Source: Rhizopus arrhizus
Lineage: Eukaryota; Mucoromycota; Mucoromycetes; Mucorales; Rhizopodaceae
Assembly (NCBI GenBank): GCA_024220505.1
Contig: JAKZZE010000008.1
Location: 1,798,001 to 1,862,000 of the forward strand
Length of the DNA stretch: 64,000 nucleotides
Direction: 5' to 3'
Both the position numbers and the translations under genes were made by a program. The notes under the pieces are model-generated. The model made no database searches. It was given only the letters and a program-made list of their open reading frames with translations, and was not told the origin of the DNA. Shown here piece after piece: positions 13,363 through 24,684 of the stretch. Within the stretch, counting starts at the first letter, position 1. Each line of letters begins with the position of its first letter.

Positions 13363-14205
13363 TTACAAAGACGTGTCTTCTTCCATTTGATTTCCATTTT
13401 CATCTCGTACAACTAAATCTGCCTTGACCCAATTCTCAATTTTTGGATAATTCATTCTTTCATCCAATTGTTCTTGACTCCAAGCCAACATTTTTAATAG
13501 ATTGGGTAATTTGGGATCCTTTTCTTGAGATTGGTTGATCAAGATCGCCGCATTCAGTTCACTCGCTGTCTTTTGTCGCTGCCCCGGATGAAGCAACTCT
13601 CCAACCGGACTGTCTATCGTGTCTTGAAATGCCAGCAGAGCCATGGTACGTTCGAGTTCTGCTAGAAATTCAGGATGTTCTTCTCCTCTGGGCGCCATTT
13701 CTTCTGTTGCAAACTCAAGTGCTTCCTGAAACGCTCCTTGACGAATAAGCTCAATCAATCTTTGCTGCTGAAGATGAAAAGAAAGTTGAGGGTTTGTATC
13801 TAGAATCTATGTATCCGTATTGTAAGCAAAAGGCAAGAATAAAAGCTATTCGTCAAGTGTCCCCTACCTCTGGATTTAACTCATTGACTAAATCAATAGC
13901 CGTGTCAATATCACCCGATTGAACAGCATGTCGAATGTCCATTCTTTCTTGTATTGACTGCAAGTCAACCGTTGGCTCTAGACCACTTTCTAAGCTAAAC
14001 TGTTCTGCCGCGTCTCTATACCCTTCAACTACTAAATAATTCATTACAAGTTGATTAAGATCCCTACAATATCGAAAGTAATTAATTCCCTTCCTTCCTT
14101 CATCACCTTCACTTACTGTTTGTTCACTTTGACTTCTGCTAAACGTTGTTCCCATTCTTCTTTAGAAACCGTTTTCTTTTTCTTTTCGTTCTCTGTTGAA
14201 CTCAT
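13363..14205 (-). CDS. GID8: GID/CTLH ubiquitin ligase subunit 8 (LisH-CTLH protein)
   Basis: Scaffold subunit of the GID/CTLH E3 ubiquitin ligase, which in yeast degrades gluconeogenic enzymes when glucose returns. Exons 14205-14117, 14063-13868 and 13806-13363 with introns of 53 and 61 bp give 242 residues. The start MSSTENEKKKKTVSKEEWEQ leads into the LisH motif (DLNQLVMNYLVVEGYRDAAE, about residues 31-50). CTLH (ERMDIRHAVQSGDIDTAIDL) and CRA regions (LIELIRQGAFQEALEFA, ERTMALLAFQD) follow in the expected order. The length matches the family. The tail is acidic. Confidence 0.93.
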
Positions 14206-14889
14206 CGACAAAGGGGAAAAAAGGAGGCGGAAAATGTGTTTCCACTTTGGGTTCTACATTTTTTTTACAGATCGTGTGAGCCAATGGAAATAGAGGTTTG
14301 TTTGCATTGATTTCTAAAATTAGGAAGCACATGAAAATTCTAGTTCCGATCCATTTCTTTCATGATTGTCATTCGTGTTTCTCTCTAAAAAGATAAATCA
14401 GAATATGAACGACTACAAAGAAAGAGCGCGCATAGGTTTTTCATCTGTGACGTGTAAGTCATCTTTAATAAGTTGAAATCCAGTTAAAAGTATTTCAAGT
14501 AAGGTTGATTTCAATTAACGAATGAAATAATTGCAAATATGGGTTATTTTTCTTTTTGGTTTATTCAGTAATCTAAAATAGAAATAAACAATAAATCTAC
14601 CCTAACTGTAAGGTAATTAGCCCCTCTTTTGATATAGCATGGACTAAATGAGAGAAAGAAAAGACTGGCTGATACGATTGAACTTGATAGATTTTACTTT
14701 ATTGTAAAAATAAACCAGTGGTCAGTCAGTATACTGCTTCATGTCCAAAATGTGAATAGGCTATAGTAATAGGATATGTCCATGATAAATTATCTTTTTT
14801 TTGATGTAATGCATTAATCAATGTGAAGGAGAATGGGGTGATATTGAGATCTCAAAATTTTATTTATAAACTGTACAGCAACTTTCTTC
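14206..14889. other. Intergenic, 680 bp
   Basis: GID8 promoter on the left and HIS6 3' flank on the right. AT-rich, with no reading frame or structured RNA that I can support. Confidence 0.5.
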
Positions 14890-15971
14890 TTATATATGAG
14901 TTTTGTTCCAAGCTACACACTCTTCAAAAGTAACACCATTTCCACCAAAAATATCCAAAGCGCTAATAAAGAATTAACAATGAAAATATCAAACAATGCC
15001 TCTTGTTACCTTCCAAATGTTAAGTCTACTTTTCCATTAGATAATTGATCCACCAACTTTAAATCTTCCAAAGCTATAAAGAGAATGAATACACAATTGT
15101 GTATAAATCCAAAGAAAAACTTACATCTTCCTCCACCTGCATAAGTTGTAGGAATAGTGGTCCATTCACCAAGACCTAAAAAAAGAATAGAAAAGGATGA
15201 TGGTTAGACAAGTACAAAAATCTATTTTTCTTATTTTACATGCAACCAAGTCTTGATCTATTCCGTTGCAAAGACCCTCAACATCTGCAGCATGAATTAA
15301 AAATTCACTACAGTATTGAGCTAATAAATCCAGCGATTCTATTGTCTGTGTCAGTATAAATGCAACGAGTGAAATAGACAAAGGAACCTTTATTCACTTC
15401 CATATCAGTCATTGTTTGCCATTTATTCATAGCCACAATCCATCGATCCTCCTTTCTTCGACAACTAATACCAAGTTATTCCACTAGCCCCGCACACCCT
15501 CACTCTCTTTTTACCTAACATCGACCACCAATCTATCTTTACCAACACGCTCACATAATTGAACAAGTCTATCGAGTGAAAACTTTCCTTCAGGAAATAA
15601 CCAACTGGTCACAATCACTTTGGAGGCACCAAGAGATAACCAATATTCAGCATTATCAATCGTAATACCTCCACCCACTTGAAGTCCTCCAGGCCAAGTC
15701 TCTAAAGCTTCCTTGGCTGCTTCATCATTATTAGGCCCAAGTTTGATGACATGACACCGTGTCACTTGGTTATCTTTATAAAGTTTAGAATAATAACTGG
15801 GCTGTTCTCTAACGCGAACCATTAGATTCGATTACAATCTTGATAATTAGCATCTTACTCGGATACAAAATTGGTCGTCAACTGTTCAGGTGAATGATCA
15901 ACAAGTGAACCACCTACAATTTGCTTCACTTTGCCATGATGAAGATCAATACAACCGTTAAATCGTGTCAT
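14890..15971 (-). CDS. HIS6: ProFAR isomerase, histidine biosynthesis (HisA-type)
   Basis: Phosphoribosylformimino-5-aminoimidazole carboxamide ribotide isomerase, fourth step of histidine synthesis; a cytosolic TIM-barrel enzyme. Seven exons (15971-15859, 15808-15515, 15464-15388, 15338-15240, 15175-15125, 15073-15010, 14962-14890) with introns of 47-64 bp join to 256 residues, the eukaryotic HIS6 length. Diagnostic stretches are the start [18 protein letters not shown] (with the catalytic Asp), [60 protein letters not shown] and [14 protein letters not shown]. The frame is fully consistent across all junctions. It is divergent from the FHIT homologue with only 108 bp between start codons. 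Confidence 0.96.
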
Positions 15972-15984
15972 TTTGACAGATTAC

Positions 15985-16023
<39 letters not shown>

Positions 16024-16079
16024 AAAATACAGCGGACAAGGGTGACTTTAAAATAGCCTGCTTCTTTTCTTCCCTTCAA
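15972..16079. promoter_or_regulatory. Shared HIS6/FHIT promoter with A34 tract
   Basis: Only 108 bp separate the two divergent start codons. One third of this is an uninterrupted run of 34 A (15986-16019), so both genes must use core promoters around or inside this tract. Poly(dA:dT) acts as a bidirectional nucleosome-excluding element in fungi; that role here is inference. Confidence 0.55.
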
Positions 16080-16754
16080 ATGACTATGTATAAATTTGGT
16101 CCTCACTTGATTAAAGATTCCCAAGTATTTTATAAATCAAAGTTAACACTTGGCATTGTCAACCTGAAGCCTATTGCACCGTAAGTACAGTTTATTACAG
16201 TAATTACAAAAAAGTGACTCGAGTTTTATATATGCAGTGGACGTAAGAAAAGTTGAACTGTCTATTGTTCATATTTTGAACCTCACACGCTTTTCTTCTT
16301 TTCACAGATGTTCTAGTGGTGCCTAAAAAAAATACACCAAGACTTCATGACTTGTCAGATGAAGAAGTAAAAAGAAATAGGACTTCACTGTAGAAGGAGA
16401 CTGAGTGTAAATTAAAAAAAAATAGATTGTGGATTTCATGTTGTCTGCACAAAAAATTGGTCGTGCTGTAGAGAAACACTATCAAGGCACTTCACTGACG
16501 ATGACCATTCAAGATGGTCCTCAAGCAGGACAGACGGTAATCTTCAAAAACTAACAACAAGCTGCCTTCTTACATGTCCCTAGGTACCTCATGTTCATAT
16601 GCATCTTATTCCTCGTAAAAAAGGGGATTGGGCAAACAACGACGATGTTTATGAAGAATTAGATAGAAGTAAGGGAGTAGATAATGAAGAAAGACCACCC
16701 CGTACAGAAGAAGAGATGAAACAAGAAGCAGACGAATTAAGGGTTTATTTTTGA
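16080..16754 (+). CDS. FHIT: FHIT-type diadenosine polyphosphate h​ydrolase (HIT family)
   Basis: Bis(5'-adenosyl)-triphosphatase of the HIT superfamily (human FHIT, fission yeast Aph1, budding yeast Hnt2), which cleaves Ap3A-type dinucleotides. Exons 16080-16180, 16238-16242, 16308-16366, 16426-16536 and 16584-16754 give 148 residues (human FHIT 147). The order is [44 protein letters not shown], then the histidine triad HVHMHLIP and a C-terminal helix rich in Glu. The second exon is only 5 nt and supplies the Gly and part of the neighbouring codons of the conserved PGHVLV. Without it the frame is lost. An ATG at 16086 is an alternative start. The last 10 bp overlap the end of NSE3 on the other strand. 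Confidence 0.93.
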
Positions 16755-17834
16755 ACTGTATATCCTCCTGCTTGATAAAGTCTATTTTGAAATTCTGCCT
16801 TTTCGTTTTCTTCTAAATTATAAAACTATCTCAAAAAGATGAGCTTTCATTTCTATACATATCTTATACTTACATTCGAAATAAACTCAACCATATTTTG
16901 ACAAGGCAATTCAGCATAGGCTCTTGCACCCCACTGAAATCTATATTCAATCTCTTCTCCTTCTTGATCGTCTAATTTTGTCTTTTTCAAATATTGATAT
17001 TTTACTAGACTATCTATCAGCTTTTCCCTTTCTCCCAATGTATTATATTTAGTTATCTTCAGTCGATCCAAGTGTTCATATAATTCAGCTTGTAACATGA
17101 GTACATCACAATCATAAAATACATAGGCCTATACTTACAACTGTTCATCTCATATTCATTTACAAAAAGCAAAGCGAGTATAACATAAAGTACACCGGTT
17201 TGTATGTATTCTTCTTTAGGTCGCTTCACAATCTCTGGAAGAATATAATGTTCCTTCATCACATTTCTCAAAAAATAAACACCAGATACGTTGCCTGTCG
17301 TCGTCTGTTTCTGTGTTTGTGCTTGTGTTGAGGATTCTGCTTGCGTTGACTGTGTTTGAGCTTGAATATCTTTCAGGATATGAATAGGAGCTTGCTATTT
17401 ACATATGCCCTTTACCTTGTTGCTGCACTCCACTTTTATCTTTAAGTGTTGCTTCTTGAAGTTCAAAACCAAATACATTTCTTAATCTTTGATTAGCTCG
17501 TTGAAGGAGAAGATTGAATATTCGCTTGTTGTCAGGCGAAACTAATATTACAGTTGGTAAAGAATAAAAACAGTACTTTTTTCTTTTTACTCAATTTGTT
17601 GATGTTGTCTCTTCTTATTGATATCTTTTTATATTCACAAGCCAAGGCATATCGACATAAATCCTTTACTTTACGTTCTATTTCCTTTTATACATTAACT
17701 TTGTTTAATTGTATCTAATCATCGTTATTTACCTCGTCATCCCAATTGATTGTTTGCTGTACTTTAACTTCTTGCGATGAATAATCTTGATTTTCAAAAT
17801 CTACACGTGAACGCTTTAAATATTGACTTGACAT
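16745..17834 (-). CDS. NSE3: Smc5-Smc6 complex subunit Nse3 (MAGE homology domain)
   Basis: Nse3 is the MAGE-fold subunit of the Smc5/6 complex; with Nse1 and Nse4 it bridges the SMC heads and contacts DNA during repair. Exons 17834-17733, 17684-17591, 17541-17416, 17369-17139, 17088-16874 and 16825-16745 join in frame to 282 residues, with introns of 46-50 bp. The N-terminal part is polar, with a Gln/Thr-rich linker (DIQAQTQSTQAESSTQAQ). MAGE-domain winged-helix signatures follow: VYFLRNVMKEHYILPEIV, TGVLYVILALLFVNE, LGEREKLIDSLVKYQYLKK and EYRFQWGARAYAEL. The promoter carries a 44-base T run on the plus strand (17867-17910) about 30 bp upstream of the ATG. Confidence 0.88.
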
Positions 17835-17864
17835 GATGTACAAAAAGTTTTTCTTTGAGAGTGT

Positions 17865-17866
<2 letters not shown>

Positions 17867-17910
<44 letters not shown>
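17867..17910. repeat. 44-base poly(dA:dT) tract
   Basis: An uninterrupted run of 44 T on the plus strand between the NSE3 start codon and the edge of the DIRS-like element. Confidence 0.9.
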
Positions 17911-17933
17911 CGATCGCCTCATTTCAGAGTCAC

Positions 17934-19127
17934 GAAATTCTAAATTTGGATTGTGTCATTCCTAACACAATAGCTGTAGTTCTGTTTTCTGTAACGACTT
18001 CAAAAATCTTCACTGTCAGAGTACGGCCATGTGTGTATTGGTCTCTTGGTCTATAATAGTGTTTTTTAAAAGTATCTCTGCTGAGGCTTCAGTTTGCATG
18101 CATCTTGACGGAATGTATCGATCTTAGCGAATGTGCTTTGAACACGTCATTGTTTATTTCTGCTTCCTTTAGACTGACTTTTATCCAATTTGCAATCGTA
18201 ACTGGGGATATTGGAAGAGACTTGTTATCATTTATCTTTATAATGTTTGCTAAAAACAACGAATGCCCTTCAGCGAGATGTGTTCGCAAGTGTTTAGTTT
18301 CTTCCTCTCCTTGTGTTCCCGTTCTTATTGAAGCCTCCAAATTTTGGTTGGTTTGCTCCTTTAGCAACAGTTTCCTCAAATCTTGTCTGCTGAATCTTTT
18401 CAACACTATCTGGTGAGAAGAAATCGTCTTTTCTGTCTTTGTCTTCCAAGTATTTGAGACTTTCTGGCAGTCGTAGTGCCTTTGTGACGAGACCTTTGCC
18501 ATCTTTGTCCAATTCTTTGTCCGTGCCAAAACTATAGACCGCAAGGCGTCGAATTTTTTCAAGGATGTGACGCATTTCTTCTTCTGATCCACCGTTTTCA
18601 ATGACGTGGTGGAATCCTTGTTATCTATTCGTTGCAGCTTGACTTGCTGAAGGTCGTAATCGTCTGAGTGGTATCCTCTTGATATTTCTTCAGTTCAGGA
18701 AGGTAGATTTTATTGACCGTTCCTGACTGGGTCCATTTTACTTCCTCATATTTATTAGTTTCTTTTGTAAATTGCTGGAGTTTTATCTTGAGCGTATTCT
18801 TGGGAGAATATTCCAAGTCATCAAGTATCTCTGTTGGGAGGTTTTGGTCTCCAATTGGTTCATTCTCGAGGCCTTATTGCTTGAGTCGTCTGTTAAACTC
18901 GAGGGTTTCTTGTATTCGTTCTGTATAAGATCATTGGTATTATTCATAGTTAATCTATGGTGCGCAACTTAGAAAGATATAAAGGAACAATAATATCAAA
19001 ATTTTTTATTTTGTTATTATCATCCAAGAATAAAGCACGGCTGGAAAGCCTATAACTGCATCCGAAGTCGGAATGGAACCAGCGGCAATTGCGTTAGGAA
19101 TGACACTCAATTCTAAATTACTTTCTA
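17934..19127 (-). mobile_element. Internally deleted DIRS-like (tyrosine recombinase) retroelement
   Basis: About 1.2 kb read on the minus strand. The 5' half (about 18945-18290) encodes a gag-like region in shifted frames: a start near 18945 (MNNTNDLIQNEYKK), then LDDLEYSPKNTLKIK, then MRHILEKIRRLAVYSFGTDK through to a Gly/Asn/Arg-rich end. Without a reverse-transcriptase region this runs into the C-terminal part of a tyrosine recombinase. That part shows SPVTIANWIKVSLKEAEI, the catalytic box AHSLRS and, in another frame, HGRTLTVKIFEVV. Both ends carry related inverted repeats around gtgtcattcctaac (17953-17966, and its complement near 19091-19104), which extend about 35 bp with some mismatches. 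Inverted ends plus a tyrosine recombinase are hallmarks of DIRS elements. RT, RNase H and methyltransferase regions are missing, so it is a dead copy. Confidence 0.75.
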
Positions 19128-20599
19128 ATAGTAATACAAAATGGGGGTTCCATTAAACGTATGGCTAACGCTGCTCTCTTTCTTTCTGTCTATTACATTA
19201 TCAGCTAATCACTCATAGCCTTCAATACTATATAAATGTTATTTCAAATTAAACATTCTTGTATACGTTAACAAATAACACTTTGTTATTAAACAAAATC
19301 CGAGGTTATACTAAATTAGTTAAAGAATTCGAATATGATCTTTCTAGTATAATTAGAGTTGCTTGTGAACATGCATTACATAACAGTTTTTTTTATTAAA
19401 GACTGAGTATATAACTTTATTTGTCATGAACATAGGAGTAGTGCATCTTCTTAATTCATTTAATACGCATCACTTATTTAATTTCCACCTATTGCACCGT
19501 CTACTACCAAAAACGAAAGCGCGCTCTGCAAAAATTACAAAATCCAATGGTTTTCATAACGCTAGCAAGTACCATTTTTATTTAGAGTCTTTGATATATA
19601 TGCTTTACGGCATGAAAAAATTTAAGAGGTTTTTTCTGAAGAGCAGACTGCAATGACAACTTATAAAAATCATAGTTCCCATTCTGTAACAAAAACCCAA
19701 GTTACTTCTGAAGTTAGATGGTTAGGATTTTTTTCAGAAACTTGAAATAGTATAGCTTTTGCTTGTGGTATAAAATTTTGCTGTTTTTTCATAATGATTA
19801 TAAAAGAATATTTTTTGAAAAAAGCCTTATGAATTAAGATCATACATCGCATAATATAATAATATTTAAACGTTTCAAATTTGATTGCAGATTGACTTAC
19901 TTACTTTGAAAAGATGTTGGGTGTCATAGGCAGGATTGAAGCAGCCCGATTTCCTCGTTTTTGATTTAGAACATCCTTACTTATATAATACTTGATAAAC
20001 ATAATTAATAAAACCTTTATTTTTTTTTTCCATTATTAGATCTCTAAGATATTACCAATAAATTTGGTCATGAGTAAAGTTAAAAGCTCAATATCTCATA
20101 CTTTCATAGAGACTTCTTCCTCTTTTTGTTTGCTTACACAATCTACGATATTTGGAAGCATTCAATTTCATACATGCTCATTTTGTGCAGTCTACAGTTA
20201 TTACTATCTAACTATTATTAAGCAACATCAAACAGATATCATAGTAATCATTTGTTATTGGAATTATAATACAAGAGATACTTTCTTTTGTTTATTACAT
20301 CTGTATGATAATAGATTTTTGAAAATACTATAGGAATATTTGCATTTATTTAAAAGTATTGTTATTTGGAATAAAGATTTACGTGGAAGTCGTCAACAGA
20401 GAAAAACGAAAATTTATTGATATTGAAATTTTATAAATAATAAACCATGGATGAGTAGCAACCTTTTTGTAAATAGCTTCTTTCGAAAGTACAGTTTTGT
20501 TTTGTTTTTTGTTTTTTTTTAAAAAATTAATATTTTTTTTTAAATAATAAAGAATCACCCTTGAATTACTCTTATCAACACTTTTTCAAGTCTATAGGA

Positions 20600-20880
20600 T
20601 ATGAGTGGTACCCCGAAGGGCGTTCCGTTCACTGTCAGGTTCTAAGTCTATGTCTGGAATGTTCTGCGAAGGATATACCCTATTTCTAGGGATCACCCTC
20701 TCTCAAGCAAAGCGTGACCGGGTCTGTTACTTCGCTCGTTGTAGCTTCAGATGTCAAGACATCATCTGTCTAGCACTAGGATGAACAGAGCGGGTATTAC
20801 TTTTACTTGAGTTCGCATTCCTCCTTAGAGCTTACAAGTTCCAGCAGATCATCGTCCCATCCTGCCACAGATTTTAGAAG
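20600..20880. repeat. GC-richer island, possible solo LTR or old repeat
   Basis: About 280 bp with markedly higher G+C than the surrounding desert, followed by roughly 700 bp of purine-rich sequence. It begins near tgagtggtaccccgaagg and ends near cctgccaca, so TG...CA ends are possible. I find no clear target-site duplication, open frame or tRNA-like promoter boxes. It may be a solo LTR or another repeat fragment. Confidence 0.3.
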
Positions 20881-21696
20881 CATAGCAAAGAGGTCATAAA
20901 GAGATAGAAAGAGAAGAGATTACAAAGATAATAAAGAGACCACCAAAAGAGAGCTTTTACAAGAAAGGATTGCTACCAAGTGAACCACACAGACATAGAA
21001 GCAAGTACAGAAGCAGCCTTAAAAGGAGCCATTTGCATTGACACAGAAGAGAATAACTATTGAACTAGAATAAAAGTTAATAAAAAGGATAATTCTATTA
21101 TGAACATTACTTTTTAGCCAAAGGGGCGGCAAAGAAGGAATTTTGACCAAGGCGAACAAAGACAGGCAAAGTAAGCTATTTCAAAAAATGTTAATAAAAT
21201 AATTGTATAAAAAATAATTTTACCATTTTATGTAGCCAAGATATGATTTCTTTTTAACCATCGAAATCAATGGAATGATGCGTTTAGCGTTGAATGAAAC
21301 CAAAAAGGACCATAGAAAGATAAACAAAAGAGAGCGCACCAACATTTGATATTAACTGAGGCCATATGAAGAGACAAAGAATAGATGTATTATGTAGGCC
21401 ATGAAGTTTAACATTGATTAAAGACAAACTTGATAGTAGATAAGAGGTTTTAAGAGGCCAAAGAGAGAGAGAGAGAAGCATGTTTGAAACACAAAAAAAG
21501 CAGCAAAGCATTTGTTTAAGAAGAGAAGTTTTTGACAAAAGTCCATAAGGGCCAAGTTTAGATTTGAAAAGACAAAATATTTAGGCCATCAGTTTTAGAG
21601 AAGAGTGATTATTTGATGAAGAAAGAAAGAAAAAAGTTTTAGCAAAAAGAATTCTTTAAATATTTTTTTTTTCACGTTCTTGATGAGTCATTTTCC

Positions 21697-21697
<1 letters not shown>

Positions 21698-21749
<52 letters not shown>
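21698..21749. repeat. 52-base poly(dA:dT) tract
   Basis: An uninterrupted run of 52 T on the plus strand in the gene desert, not next to any recognised start codon. Confidence 0.9.
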
Positions 21750-24684
21750 CTTAGATTTCTAAAACTTTAAAAACTTATTTATCCATAAAAAGATGGTAAA
21801 TAAAAGGACAAAGCCATTCTAGACTAATAAATAAACAAATGCAAAAAAAAAGTTATTTGCTTGATTATAGCTATTAATCTTTCTTATATACTTGGTCCTC
21901 TCATTTAAATCTTTAAATAATAGGTTTTTATACTTCTAAATGAGCTTTATATATTAATAGACAAGGTAGTTGCCTGCTTATTTTTTATTTGTACAACAGT
22001 TTTCTGCATAAAAGGTACGTAGGATTTAAAGGCCTACAGCCTCCCTTTTTTTATTAAATTCATTCCTTTGATTAAAAAAAATACTTTCTTTGTACGCAGG
22101 TTGTATTTCATATTAAAAAACTCTTTCCCTTTCTTTTCTTTGCTTTTGCTATAAAAGTAAACGTTATTTTTAATTTTTTTAAAAAAATAGGGGGTAGATC
22201 TATTCCGAATTCCGTGTGTAACAAATGTCATACGGAAAAGTTTTAACCTACCCCTATTGTTCAGGACATAAAATAAAAAAGTTTTCTAAATCGATTATAA
22301 CAATGTACCTCTAAGCTATCTTTTGACAAGCATTCAACCTTACTTTTTAACAATAATTTTCAAGCATAAAACTGGTGGAATAATCAATGAGTACTCTTTT
22401 TTTTTGCGTTTATTTTTTTTCATATGAAAATCCAGTTTTTTTGTGTTACTATTTGGGGCTGGTACCAAAAAATACTTTTTTTATGCATGAGACGTAGATA
22501 AGCAGCTTTATAAGATAATTTTGCGATTTTTAGATAAAAAATCAGACAATATTGTCAATGATAATTTTTTCTTTTGTAAAATGTAATGATAAACATGCTT
22601 TGATAATTTTTTCTTTTTGAAATTGAGTCCAACGATATGAATAACATCGCAAATGCTTTTTCTTTAGAAAAGTCCGAAGAATTCAATTAATCCTTGACAT
22701 CCCCAACAATTTTAAAGCAATGAATACATCTTTATTCCTTCTTTACTATGTGTGAGTGTATAAATCAGCATCAATACAATACAGTATTTAAATTTAGCAA
22801 TTGGTTTGATCACATGCAACGTTTAATCTATATGTTTTCCCATCTCATGTCTTTGATTTACCGCTTCTCTTACTTTATTTATGATGGTCTTTAAATCCAA
22901 TAGTTTTTACAGTCTTATTATATAATAGTGTTTTTGTTTTTGATAACTTAAAACAAAGATCCACTTTCATTATTTAAAATATCTTGCCATGAACGTTATA
23001 CTTCCTTCTACCATGCATTTTGTCTTTGATTGTTTAGTTTCGAATTGACGGTATGATTTTTATTTAGGTTTATTGGCGATGCTAGTGGAGCATGCTTCTA
23101 TTTTTTTTTGATATTTATTTGTAATAACATAGCTAGTATTCTAAAAGTTGATTTTATAAATTATTATTAACACGAGCTTATATCAAGAAAGAGTTTAGTT
23201 TTCTTAGTACCTTACTAAATCCATAAAGCAAGTAAAAGATTCTTCATATGCTACTAAAAAGAATGCTTTTAAACCAAGATCAGCTGTTTCTGTTGATATG
23301 GTTACCTTTTTTTTATTTGTTTTTTTTTTACGAATATTAAGCAATACCTATGAATAATGTTGGTTTATATAATTGGATAAAGATATCCAATATAGAGGGT
23401 TATGAAGTAAAATTAGTCCATGTGAATACAAAGGTCAATTCTTGTATGTGTTCATATAATATATAACTTTTATTATGTAATTCTATACGGTTCTTTAATA
23501 GTCAATAATTAAAGTAAAAGATTTGCTTTTCTACAAACAATCCCAAAGTAAGAAGCGTTGCGCATAATGATTGAGAGGAAAAGAAATAGGAGAAAGCAGC
23601 TCCTTGAGCAAAGCAGATTTATATAAACCTAAGTGTTTTGACATCATATAAATTCCTATGCTATTGTATTTAGCACGCCTTTTTTTAAAATTTTTTGAAA
23701 GATGACGGAGTCAGTACTTGTCTTTAATGCATAAAATAAAGCTATTAGTTTATCACGGAAAGTAAAATAAATTTTATATGTTTTCCACCATCATATGATA
23801 TTCAAAAATTAAGCTTTGGCACAAAATATATTCCATTTTATTTAAAATAATTTTTATGTGTACTAAATGCCGTTTCGAATAATAGTTGTAATGATGTAAC
23901 GAAACTTATCGACGTTCATTATTGACAGCTTACAAATTAAGTTGAAATGACTTTTATAGATAATTTATTGCCTGCTACAGTATAGAATACAAAATTGTCT
24001 GTTTTTACTAAAGAAGAAGCTTACAAGAAATAATTTAGGTTTTTTAGGTGAGCCTAGTAAAATTATGGTTTATATATAATATTTTCAGTTTTCATACTAA
24101 GCTTTAAATCTATGACTTATATCACACAAAAACTTGTTTTTACAATCATCAAAAAATCAAAAGAAAGGCGATCAATAAGTAAAGCATTTGACCTGTTACA
24201 CTTTTTTTTTACAAGTCGTAAAATACCAATAGTCTTCAATACAGGTCCGATTCATGCTGCATGATTCGCTGGTTAAAATATCGGGAATAACATGTAAATA
24301 GACATATAGTTTACTATAAAAAAAAAAAAAAAGATACAAAAAGCTTTACTACTTTTAACGATATCTTTATATTTTGCAATACATTTGTGCAGTCATCGAT
24401 TCCTTTTTCTAATACAAAAAATGTTCATATATAAGGTAGACTTGCATGATGTAAAATGGTAAGACCATAAAGGGGTACATAATAGTTGCGCAAGGTTATC
24501 TTGTTTCAAAAGGATAATCATAATCTCAAAAGATATAAAGTTACAGCAGATAAAAGAATATAAATACAAGACTTGCTATAATGCCCTATCATTTTGGTAA
24601 ATTATATTACAAAGTATTCTTTTTTAAGATAGCAGTATGTCCAAATTTTGTCGGATACGAATGTAGGAGGAAAGATGTTTTTAT

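Larger units (their letters stand above)
19128..24684. other. 5.5-kb AT-rich gene desert
   Basis: No gene is supported. Very AT-rich with many A/T runs, including 52 T at 21698-21749. The exception is a GC-richer island at about 20600-20880 (separate entry). The short reading frames present are AT-driven and lack family motifs. The right end is the 3' flank of MED23. Confidence 0.6.
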
